From CAYSXS01 sp043817345 (lineage in GTDB: Bacteria > Patescibacteriota > Patescibacteriia > UBA2196), in the NCBI GenBank assembly GCA_043817345.1, contig JBDRGZ010000066.1, positions 1 to 6,358 on the forward strand: a stretch of 6,358 bases of DNA. Reading direction: 5' to 3'. The notes under the pieces were generated by a model that searched no databases, had not been told where the DNA came from, and saw nothing but the letters and a program-made list of their open reading frames with translations. Both the position numbers and the translations under genes were made by a program. This document shows, piece after piece, positions 1 to 5,300 of this stretch. The first letter of the stretch is position 1. Every line of letters begins with the position of its first letter.

Positions 1-38
1 CAAAATTAATTTAAAATTTATATTTTTATTTTTTATAT

Positions 39-809
39 TTATAATTCTTTTTCTTCAATAACCTCTTCTGCTGGTTCTTTAACAACTTCCTCTTGACTAG
101 TCTTTAATAAAGCACCGAACTGATCAACTAAAATTTTAACTGCTTTTTCAAAAGCATCCTCACAACCTATAGTTCCATCTGTTTCAAGATTTAAAGTTAA
201 TTTGTCCCAGTTAGTCATATCTCCTACACGAACATTTTCAATATCATAACCAACTCTTTTAATTGGTGTATAAATTGCATCAATAGCCATCATTCCAATT
301 TCATAGTCTCTATCTTTTCTTTCTTCGGTTGGTGAATAACCTAAACCATATCCAACAGTAACTTCCATCTCTAGATTAGCAGCTGCATCAGTTAAAGTAG
401 CTATCTTTAAATCTGGATTAGCAACTTCTACGCCAGCAACCTTTTTAAAATCTTTTGCTGTTACGTCTTTTGCACCTTTTAACTCTATATTCAATTTAAT
501 TGGTTCACCTGTTTCTTCAGCTTGTTTTATTACTTCTGGAGCCAATTTAATCCTAACCTGTTTTAAATTTAAAATTACATCAATAATATCTTCTTTCATC
601 CATTCTAGTGTTGAAAATTCGTGTTCAATACCCTTAATTTTAACTGTTTCAATTGCACCACCACCTAATGAGGATAATAGTACACGTCTTAAAGTATTTC
701 CCAAAGTTAAACCATAACCTGGGTAAAGAGGTCGCATTTCAAAACTACCTTTATTGGGTTCTGTTTCTTTAAATTCAACTTTTTGAGCTAGAGGAATATT
801 GTTTTCCAT
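39..809 (-). CDS. rpoA: DNA-directed RNA polymerase subunit alpha, lacking the C-terminal domain
   Basis: Alpha dimerises and forms the platform on which beta and beta' assemble. The N-terminal domain is complete: the dimerisation and assembly motif LGNTLRRVLLSSL is at residues 36-48, GYGLGY at 153-158, the DAIYTPIKRVGYDIENVRVG block at about 177-196, and the last conserved helix ends near residue 235. After this come only about 20 residues, rich in Glu (VVKEPAEEVIEEKEL), and a TAA stop. Typical bacterial alpha has about 310-330 residues, with a flexible linker and a helix-hairpin-helix C-terminal domain that binds UP elements and activators. That domain is absent here. The 38 bases beyond the stop contain further stops in this frame and no recognisable domain in the others, so a simple frameshift is unlikely. 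The gene starts 70 bases after rpsD. Its usual follower, rplQ (L17), would lie outside the window. Identity is certain; the functional effect of the missing domain is inferred. Confidence 0.98.
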   Translation of the reverse strand: MENNIPLAQKVEFKETEPNKGSFEMRPLYPGYGLTLGNTLRRVLLSSLGGGAIETVKIKGIEHEFSTLEWMKEDIIDVILNLKQVRIKLAPEVIKQAEETGEPIKLNIELKGAKDVTAKDFKKVAGVEVANPDLKIATLTDAAANLEMEVTVGYGLGYSPTEERKDRDYEIGMMAIDAIYTPIKRVGYDIENVRVGDMTNWDKLTLNLETDGTIGCEDAFEKAVKILVDQFGALLKTSQEEVVKEPAEEVIEEKEL

Positions 810-820
810 ATGTTTGCTTT

Positions 821-848
821 AATCTTGAGTTTAAATAAACTGAAGATT
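821..848. repeat. AT-rich hairpin in the rpsD-rpoA spacer
   Basis: AATCTT-G-AGTTTA at 821-833 is mirrored by TAAACT-G-AAGATT at 836-848, giving two 6-base paired blocks separated by a single G/G mismatch, with AA at the centre. In the operon transcript the hairpin ends 11 bases before the rpoA start codon. No T-run follows it in the direction of transcription, so it does not look like a terminator. It may be a translational or RNA-processing structure, or a chance palindrome in AT-rich DNA. The rest of the 810-879 spacer is AT-rich without other clear signals. Confidence 0.5.
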
Positions 849-879
849 GTGAATTTAATTTTTTGTTTATTTTTTTATA

Positions 880-1512
880 TTATTTAGAATAGTACTCAAC
901 AATTAACCTAGTATCAAAACCTAATTCTAGATTCTTTTCTGTTGGTAAATTTAATACTTTAAGTATTTGTTTACTTTCATCCCATGCGATCCATTCTGGT
1001 GCGTTATGTTTATTAATCCCTTTCAAACTTTCGGCGATTGGTCCTTTTTCATGAGACTTAGACTTTTTAATACTAATTTCATCTCCAGATTTAACTAGAT
1101 ATGAAGGAATATCCATTTTCTTACCATTAACTAGAAAATGTCTATGATTAACTAACTGTCTTGCTTGTCTGCGAGTAGTTGTTAAGCCAGCTCTAAAAAT
1201 TACATTATCTAATCTTCTTTCCAAAATTTCCATTAATTTTAAGCCTGTATTTTCTTTAGCATTCATTGCTTCTTTAAAATATTTCTTCAATTGCTTTTCT
1301 AAAATGCCATAGATTAATCTAACTTTTTGTTTTTCTTGCAAATGTAAAGCATAGTCTGTTAAACGCCCAAAACCCTTAGGTCCATGTATTCCAGGTGGAT
1401 AACTACGTTTAGCAACAGCTCTAGCAACACTAGAAGCAGTACCAGCGTTTGATTCCGGCCTTATTCCTAATCGTCTATATTGCTTTGCTTTTGGTCTTAG
1501 ATCTTTTCCCAT
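880..1512 (-). CDS. rpsD: 30S ribosomal protein S4
   Basis: S4 is a primary 16S rRNA-binding protein that nucleates assembly of the 30S body. In many bacteria it also represses its own operon by binding mRNA. The N-terminal region has the family pattern (MGKDLRPKAKQYRRLG, then RSYPPGIHGPKG at 36-47). The S4 RNA-binding domain covers about residues 98-165, with ERRLDNVIFRAGLTTTRRQA followed by QLVNHRHFLVNGKK. At 210 residues the length is normal. There is no cysteine in the protein, so this is the zinc-free form. The start ATG is the only one that gives the conserved N-terminus; the leader CAAGAAAATG has no Shine-Dalgarno. Directly upstream, 12 bases away, is a half copy of a palindromic repeat. 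In most bacteria rpsM and rpsK precede rpsD, but here rpsE does. Confidence 0.98.
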   Translation of the reverse strand: MGKDLRPKAKQYRRLGIRPESNAGTASSVARAVAKRSYPPGIHGPKGFGRLTDYALHLQEKQKVRLIYGILEKQLKKYFKEAMNAKENTGLKLMEILERRLDNVIFRAGLTTTRRQARQLVNHRHFLVNGKKMDIPSYLVKSGDEISIKKSKSHEKGPIAESLKGINKHNAPEWIAWDESKQILKVLNLPTEKNLELGFDTRLIVEYYSK

Positions 1513-1524
1513 TTTCTTGTAATA

Positions 1525-1572
1525 GTCACCCTGAGCGACCTCTAGGGCTGTCTTGAGCCGAAGGATCTTGGG
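1525..1572. repeat. Solo half of the GTCAYCCTGAG palindromic element (copy A)
   Basis: This stretch matches the left arm of the full elements at 4762-4914 and 6219-6358. The first 44 bases agree with the 6219 copy at 36 positions, sharing GTCA-CCTGAG at the start and CCGAAGGATCT at the end. The AT-rich middle and the right arm (AGATTCTTCGACTC...) are not present; the remaining 1573-1630 is plain AT-rich sequence. It lies 12 bases upstream of the rpsD start codon, in the same orientation relative to the operon as the other copies. It is richer in G+C than its surroundings. It could be a decayed element or an independently inserted half-site. Confidence 0.75.
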
Positions 1573-1630
1573 AGACTTAATTTATTTAACTAATTATATT
1601 ATATTCCAAAATTAAATTACATTTATATTT

Positions 1631-2149
1631 CTATCTTTTTATTTCTTTCTTTATTTCCTTCTTTTCTTTTAATACAGGTAAACTCTTTAATGCATTATAT
1701 GTAGAAACTACATAATTAATCTTATTTGCACTTTTACCTACCATTTTACCTACAATATTTTCAATACCTGCTAAATCTAAAACAATTCTAACTGGTCCAC
1801 CAGCTTTAACACCAGTACCAACAGGTGCTGGTTTTAACATAATTTTAGCAGATTTAAATTTTGTTCTAATTTCAAAAGGTATTGTGCCAAATTTATTTAA
1901 AGAAATAGTAATTAATCTTTTTTTGGCTTTTTCAACTGCTTTAGTTACAGCAATTGTTACATCTTTACCTTTACCCACCCCATAACTTACTCTTCCGTTT
2001 TTATCACCAATAACAACAAGAGCCCGAAAACTTAATTGTTTTCCACCTTTTGTAACTCTTGTTACACGTGCTAAATCAACCATCTTTTGATCAAATTCTG
2101 GTTTTTCTCTTGGTTTATCAAACTTTTTTTTGTTATTTCTTCTTTGCAT
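1631..2149 (-). CDS. rpsE: 30S ribosomal protein S5
   Basis: S5 sits on the back of the 30S subunit near the mRNA entry and contributes to decoding accuracy and mRNA unwinding. The N-terminal double-stranded-RNA-binding-like domain is at about residues 19-82 (RVTKGGKQLSFRALVVIGD, then GRVSYGVGKGKDV). The C-terminal domain is at about 95-160, with LKPAPVGTGVKAGGPVR at 105-121 and the helix LAGIENIVGK. The usual PHE after GTI is PFE here. At 172 residues the length is normal, and the tail is lysine-rich. It stops with TAG, the only non-TAA stop among the thirteen genes. It follows rplR by 9 bases. The next genes expected, rpmD (L30) and rplO (L15), are not present; a 118-base spacer and then rpsD follow. 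Confidence 0.98.
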   Translation of the reverse strand: MQRRNNKKKFDKPREKPEFDQKMVDLARVTRVTKGGKQLSFRALVVIGDKNGRVSYGVGKGKDVTIAVTKAVEKAKKRLITISLNKFGTIPFEIRTKFKSAKIMLKPAPVGTGVKAGGPVRIVLDLAGIENIVGKMVGKSANKINYVVSTYNALKSLPVLKEKKEIKKEIKR

Positions 2150-2158
2150 ATTGTTATA

Positions 2159-2515
2159 TTAAAATTTTAAACCACCTTCTCTGGCTCCTTCAGCCACAGC
2201 TTTGACTCTACCATGATACTTATATCCACTTCTATCAAAAACACATTCCGTAATCTTTTTCTCTAAAGCCTTTTCGGCCATTTTCTTTCCTACCTCAAAA
2301 GCTATTTCTGTCTTATTCTTCTTCTCTAATTTCAATTCTCTTTGATCAACACTAACCAAAGTCTTACTTGCTGAGTCATCAATAAGTTGAAGATTAATAT
2401 TCTTTAAACTTCTAAAAACTGACAACCTTGGTCTTTTTGAAGTACCAGAAAACTTAACTCTTGTCCTATCCTTTCGTCTTTGTTCTCTTTTAATTTTAGC
2501 TGTTTGTTTATTCAT
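2159..2515 (-). CDS. rplR: 50S ribosomal protein L18
   Basis: L18 binds 5S rRNA and, with L5, anchors it in the central protuberance of the 50S subunit. The family hallmarks are RPRLSVFRS at residues 28-36, the QLIDD strand at 43-47, and the C-terminal block FDRSGYKYHGRVKA at 93-106 followed by AREGGLKF at the very end. At 118 residues it has the standard bacterial length, with the usual basic N-terminus. It is placed between rplF and rpsE with spacers of 6 and 9 bases, as in the classical spc operon. The leader ends in AAAATATATG and has no Shine-Dalgarno. Confidence 0.98.
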   Translation of the reverse strand: MNKQTAKIKREQRRKDRTRVKFSGTSKRPRLSVFRSLKNINLQLIDDSASKTLVSVDQRELKLEKKNKTEIAFEVGKKMAEKALEKKITECVFDRSGYKYHGRVKAVAEGAREGGLKF

Positions 2516-2521
2516 ATATTT

Positions 2522-3067
2522 TTAACCAGCACTCTTGGCCTGTTTACCAGCTTTTCTAATAATTATCTCATCCATATATTTAATACCTTTACCTTTATAT
2601 GGTTCTGGTTTTTTAACTTTTCGTATTTGAGCTGAAATTTCTCCAACTTTTTGTTTATCAATTCCTGATACATTAATAACATTCTTTTCAACAGCAATAT
2701 CAATGTCTTCTGGAACATCAAATACAACAGGATGAGAATAACCAACATTTAATGTTAATTTCTTACCACTAATTTCTGTTCGATAACCAACACCATTAAC
2801 TTCTAATTGCTTTTGATAACCTTCCATAACACCGAGAACCATATTATCAATTATCTGTCTCGTTGTGCCCCATAAGGATCTCTCCAATTTATTATCTTCT
2901 TTCTTAACAGAAACACCCACAACATTATCTTTTACACTAACAGAAACCAAGGGATGAATATTTTGTTTCAATTCACCTTTAGGTCCTTTAACAGTAACTA
3001 AACCATTATCGATTTTAATTTCGACTTTATCTGCAATTTGAATTGGTTTTTTTCCTACTCTAGACAT
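2522..3067 (-). CDS. rplF: 50S ribosomal protein L6
   Basis: L6 lies near the sarcin-ricin loop and the factor-binding site of the 50S subunit. The typical N-terminus MSRVGKKPIQI is followed by two tandem L6 folds: domain 1 at about residues 11-82 (VTVKGPKGEL, then LWGTTR at 65-70) and domain 2 at about 90-165 (VNGVGYR, LNVGYSHPV). The L6 signature PEPYKGKGIKY is at 154-164. At 181 residues it is the normal length. It is preceded by a long spacer of 140 bases carrying GC-rich hairpins, the nearest of which ends only 6 bases from the ATG. It is followed by rplR after 6 bases. A 61-codon open frame inside it is a shadow and is not listed. Confidence 0.98.
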   Translation of the reverse strand: MSRVGKKPIQIADKVEIKIDNGLVTVKGPKGELKQNIHPLVSVSVKDNVVGVSVKKEDNKLERSLWGTTRQIIDNMVLGVMEGYQKQLEVNGVGYRTEISGKKLTLNVGYSHPVVFDVPEDIDIAVEKNVINVSGIDKQKVGEISAQIRKVKKPEPYKGKGIKYMDEIIIRKAGKQAKSAG

Positions 3068-3073
3068 ATATAT

Positions 3074-3121
3074 TTTATCCGCCTTCGCTTCTAATAGCGC
3101 TATTAGACTACGGCGGATAAA
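3074..3121. repeat. GC-rich nested palindrome upstream of rplF
   Basis: The outer arms TTTATCCGCC (3074-3083) and GGCGGATAAA (3112-3121) are perfect inverted repeats. The core CTAATAGCGCTATTAG (3091-3106) is a perfect 16-base palindrome. The asymmetric linkers TTCGCTT and ACTAC form an internal loop. The GC-rich arms stand out against the AT-rich genes. In the operon mRNA the structure would end 6 bases before the rplF ATG, so it could mask the start codon region. On the plus strand it is followed by ATTCTTTTTT, which resembles an intrinsic terminator, but no plus-strand gene leads into it. Confidence 0.7.
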
Positions 3122-3128
3122 TTCTTTT

Positions 3129-3154
3129 TTATTCTGGATACTTATTTAGAATAA
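3129..3154. repeat. Small AT-rich inverted repeat in the rpsH-rplF spacer
   Basis: TTATTCT at 3129-3135 and AGAATAA at 3148-3154 are perfect 7-base inverted repeats around a 12-base loop. They lie between the two GC-rich palindromes of this spacer. The sequence is short and AT-rich, so it could occur by chance. Confidence 0.35.
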
Positions 3155-3162
3155 ATTTAGAA

Positions 3163-3212
3163 CTTGCCCGCCGTAGCCATAAAGGGTGGTTGATGAGCGA
3201 AGGAGGGTTAAG
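3163..3212. repeat. Imperfect GC-rich inverted repeat overlapping the rpsH stop codon
   Basis: The left arm CTTGCCCGCCGTAGCC (3163-3178) pairs imperfectly with the right arm GCGAAGGAGGGTTAAG (3197-3212). It uses the same two modules as the palindrome at 3074-3121, one arm with CCGCC-GTAG and the other with a CCTTCGC-like block, but with the arms exchanged. The two structures therefore look like members of one repeat family in opposite orientation. The right arm contains the TTA at 3208-3210 that is the rpsH stop codon on the minus strand. Confidence 0.55.
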
Positions 3213-3639
3213 TTATTTCACAAATTACTTCCCCACCAACGTTTTCTTTCTTGGCCTGTTTGTTTGTCATTAAACCTTTTGGTGTAGAAATTACTGCTAT
3301 ACCCCAACCATTTAAAACACTTGGTAAGCTGTCTTTAGTAACATATACACGCCTACCTGGTTTAGAAATTCTTTTCAAACTCTTAATCTTAGGCTGACTA
3401 TTTGAATAAATAATATTTAATTTAATTCTATCAAAACGTAAATTCTTTTCTTCGTTGATTTTTTTACTTTTAGTTGGAATTCCTTTTATAACCTCAACAT
3501 TAGAAACCCATCCTTCATTTTCTAAAAGTTTTAAAATGTTTAACTTTAATTTTGAATACGGCAAAAACACCTCAGTTTTCTTAACCATCTGAGCATTTCT
3601 TATTCTTGTTAACATGTCTGCTATTGGATCTGTAAACAT
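3208..3639 (-). CDS. rpsH: 30S ribosomal protein S8
   Basis: S8 binds helix 21 of 16S rRNA in the platform of the 30S subunit, and in E. coli it is the translational repressor of the spc operon. The N-terminus FTDPIADMLTRIRNAQ and the C-terminal region are typical: SLKRISKPGRRVYV at about 87-100, ISTPKGLMTNKQAKKENVGGEVIC at 117-140. At 143 residues it is about a dozen longer than the usual 130-132. The extra residues fall in the loop at about 52-68 (GIPTKSKKINEEKNLRF), between the two domains' conserved blocks. It follows rpsN by 13 bases. Its stop codon lies inside the arm of a repeat that fills the following spacer. Confidence 0.98.
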   Translation of the reverse strand: MFTDPIADMLTRIRNAQMVKKTEVFLPYSKLKLNILKLLENEGWVSNVEVIKGIPTKSKKINEEKNLRFDRIKLNIIYSNSQPKIKSLKRISKPGRRVYVTKDSLPSVLNGWGIAVISTPKGLMTNKQAKKENVGGEVICEIT

Positions 3640-3652
3640 AATATTTATTTAA

Positions 3653-3838
3653 TTACCAGCTACTTTTCTTTACGCCTGGCAGTTCATTTCTATTTGCTAA
3701 TTCACGGAAACAAATTCTACACATATCAAAATCACGCATATATCCATGTCTTCTACCACAACGCCAACATCTTCGTACAATTCTTGTAGAAAATTTTGGT
3801 TTCTTATTAGATTTTGCTATTTGTGCTTTTGTAGCCAT
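3653..3838 (-). CDS. rpsN: 30S ribosomal protein S14, type Z (zinc-binding)
   Basis: S14 is in the head of the 30S subunit near the A and P sites. This is the short zinc-binding form: 61 residues, with Cys24-x2-Cys27 (CWRC) and Cys40-x2-Cys43 (CRIC) making a complete four-cysteine site. The conserved GRRHGYMRDFDMCRICFREL block and the C-terminal LPGVKKSSW are standard for the type. The zinc-free form is about 90-100 residues and lacks these cysteines. It sits between rplE and rpsH with spacers of 9 and 13 bases, the classical spc position. The zinc ligands are read directly; zinc binding is inferred from the family. Confidence 0.98.
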   Translation of the reverse strand: MATKAQIAKSNKKPKFSTRIVRRCWRCGRRHGYMRDFDMCRICFRELANRNELPGVKKSSW

Positions 3839-3847
3839 AAATTTAAT

Positions 3848-4390
3848 TTATTTTTTCTTAAAAGGAAACCCTAATAATTTTAATAGTTCTGTTCCTTCTT
3901 CTTTATTCTTTGCACTTGTAGTAATTACTATTTCAAGTCCGTGTACTTTTTCAACCTCATCTGGATTAATTTCTGCAAACGCTAAGTTTTCCTTAAACCC
4001 TATTGTTAAATTACCACTTCTGTCAATTGATTTTAAAAATAATCCTCTAAAATCTCTTACACGCGGTAAAGTAATATTAATTAACTTTTCTACAAAATCA
4101 TTCATTCTTTGTTTGCGTAAAGTAACTTTTGCACCAACAACATTACCTTCTCTAATCTTAAAGGAAGAAACTGACATTCTAGCTTTAGTAAAAACAGGTT
4201 TTTGACCAGTAATTCTAGTTAAAGTATTTTCTACTAATTCTAAGAATTTATCATCCTTTTTATTAGCTGAAATACCAACATTCAAAGTTACCTTTTCTAT
4301 TTTAGGAACAGCTAGTTTGTTTTTGTATCCAAATTTTTCCTGCATAGCAGGAATAACCTCTTTCTGAATTTTTTCTTTAAAATTATTCAT
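3848..4390 (-). CDS. rplE: 50S ribosomal protein L5
   Basis: L5 binds 5S rRNA and contacts the P-site tRNA and the S13 bridge at the central protuberance. The family signature region ITGQKPVFTKARMSVSSFKI is at residues 60-79, followed by REGNVVGAKVTLRKQRM. The later conserved parts are LPRVRDFRG at 108-116, AEINPDEVEKVHGLEIVITT in the region 139-158, and the C-terminal LLKLLGFPF. At 180 residues it is the standard bacterial length. The usual FPEI is FAEI here. It follows rplX after 2 bases and precedes rpsN by 9, so the three are likely translated from one message. Confidence 0.98.
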   Translation of the reverse strand: MNNFKEKIQKEVIPAMQEKFGYKNKLAVPKIEKVTLNVGISANKKDDKFLELVENTLTRITGQKPVFTKARMSVSSFKIREGNVVGAKVTLRKQRMNDFVEKLINITLPRVRDFRGLFLKSIDRSGNLTIGFKENLAFAEINPDEVEKVHGLEIVITTSAKNKEEGTELLKLLGFPFKKK

Positions 4391-4392
4391 AT

Positions 4393-4749
4393 TTAAAATA
4401 TATTTTTACATTTTTTACAAATTCTATTCTTCTTTTCTCTAGAAACCTCACTTTTACCTTCTCTTACTTTGTATCCCATTCTGGTTGGTTTCCCACATTT
4501 TGGACATACAATTTGAACATTTGAGACATCCATAGGAGCTGGGAACATAATACGTTGTCCTGATTCTCCACCTTTTTTAGGTCTCAAGTGCTTAAATCGT
4601 AAATTCAAACCTTCCACAACAATCATTTGACTTTGTTTTCTTCTTGTTTTAATTGAACTTGAAGGAGTTATTAATTGTAAAACCTTACCGGTCTTGCCAG
4701 CATCTTTTCCTTTCAAAATCTTTACATTGTCGTGTTTTTTAATTTTCAT
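4393..4749 (-). CDS. rplX: 50S ribosomal protein L24 with C-terminal zinc ribbon
   Basis: L24 is an early 50S assembly protein at the tunnel exit side. From the ATG chosen here it has 118 residues: a KOW motif at about 7-24 (NVKILKGKDAGKTGKVLQ), VVEGLNLRFKHLRP at 44-57, and a C-terminal ribbon with Cys82-x2-Cys85 (CPKC) and Cys111-x2-Cys114 (CKKC), a plausible zinc site. The loop between the KOW motif and VVEG (ITPSSSIKTRRKQSQM) is several residues longer than usual. An upstream in-frame TTG at 4756-4758 would add MKY, but the ATG at 4747-4749 fits the family N-terminus and has the TATATG context of its neighbours. The 176-base spacer before it is occupied by a palindromic element; rplE follows after 2 bases. 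Confidence 0.96.
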   Translation of the reverse strand: MKIKKHDNVKILKGKDAGKTGKVLQLITPSSSIKTRRKQSQMIVVEGLNLRFKHLRPKKGGESGQRIMFPAPMDVSNVQIVCPKCGKPTRMGYKVREGKSEVSREKKNRICKKCKNIF

Positions 4750-4761
4750 ATATTTCAAGTA

Positions 4762-4914
4762 GTCATCCTGAGTGGCCTTTATTGTTGTTAGGAACCGAAG
4801 GATCTGGTTATTTTTTTAGTTATTTTATTGAATTATAGTTAATATATTTATTTCTAACTATTTTTCAACCAGATTCTTCGACTCTTAACGGCCCTAGTAG
4901 TCGCTCAGAATGAC
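4762..4914. repeat. 153-base palindromic element (copy B) between rplN and rplX
   Basis: The arms at 4762-4809 and 4867-4914 are both 48 bases. The reverse complement of the right arm agrees with the left at 34 of 48 positions, with the best matches at the ends (GTCAT-CTGAG and CGAAG-ATCTGGTT). The AT-rich centre contains a second inverted repeat: TTGAATTATAGTTA at 4828-4841 against TAACTATTTTTCAA at 4855-4868, including a perfect 7-base pair of arms ATAGTTA/TAACTAT. The copy at 6219-6358 is closely similar (71 of 81 aligned bases over the right part, 43 of 48 over the left arm), including the centre. It fills almost the entire spacer, leaving 11 bases after the rplN stop and 12 before the rplX start. 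No open reading frame is visible in it. It resembles a miniature non-autonomous inverted-repeat element, but no clear target-site duplication is seen. Confidence 0.85.
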
Positions 4915-4925
4915 ATTGTAAATTA

Positions 4926-5297
4926 TTACAACACTTCTGGTGCTAATGACACAATTTTATTAAATCCTCTAGCTCTTAATTCTCTTGCAACTGGTCCAAA
5001 AATACGAGTTGCTTTTGGATCTTTTGATTTTGGATCTACAATTACTCCTGCATTTTCATCAAACCTAACATAAATACCACTTGCACGACGAACTTCCTTT
5101 TTTGTTCTAACAATTACAACCTTAACAATATCACCTTTTTTAACATTTGTATGAGGCTGAGCTTCACGGATGGTACAGGTAACAATATCACCTACTGTTG
5201 CAAATCTTCTTCTATACCCACCAAGTACCTTAATAACACGCAGCTTTTTAGCTCCGGAATTATCTGCGACTTTAAGTTGTGACATTAATTGCAACAT
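4926..5297 (-). CDS. rplN: 50S ribosomal protein L14
   Basis: L14 lies at the subunit interface of the 50S particle, forms bridges to 16S rRNA, and is the binding site of the silencing factor RsfS in species that have it. The protein is highly conserved: LKVADNSGAKKLRVIKVLGG at 8-27, KKGDIVKVVIVRTKKEVRR at 53-71, RFDENAGVIV at 78-87, RIFGPVARELR at 98-108, and the C-terminal SLAPEVL. At 123 residues it is the usual length. The first Met is chosen over Met5 because it matches the family N-terminus in position. It follows rpsQ after 3 bases. A large palindromic element begins 11 bases after its stop. Confidence 0.98.
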   Translation of the reverse strand: MLQLMSQLKVADNSGAKKLRVIKVLGGYRRRFATVGDIVTCTIREAQPHTNVKKGDIVKVVIVRTKKEVRRASGIYVRFDENAGVIVDPKSKDPKATRIFGPVARELRARGFNKIVSLAPEVL

Positions 5298-5300
5298 ATA

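Noticed and set aside
1..38. Possible continuation of rpoA into a C-terminal domain by frameshift, or a terminator after rpoA
   Set aside because: The original frame has several more stops in these bases, and the other frames give only short Lys/Asn/Ile-rich strings. No hairpin with a T-run is visible.
1593..1603. TATAAT-like sequences on the minus strand upstream of rpsD as a promoter
   Set aside because: There are two overlapping TATAAT matches in very AT-rich sequence without a convincing -35 box at proper distance; not enough to call a promoter.
2563..2748. Open frame of 61 codons overlapping rplF
   Set aside because: It lies wholly within the well-supported rplF gene, has a low-complexity Leu/Lys/Ile-rich translation, and matches no family I recognise. 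It is a shadow of rplF.
3074..3130. Intrinsic terminator (hairpin followed by ATTCTTTTTT) on the plus strand
   Set aside because: No plus-strand gene precedes it, and on the transcribed minus strand the hairpin is followed by AATATATATG of rplF rather than a T-run.
4750..4758. TTG start extending rplX by three residues (MKY)
   Set aside because: The ATG at 4747-4749 matches the family N-terminus and shares the TATATG context of the other genes; the TTG lies almost at the edge of the palindromic element.
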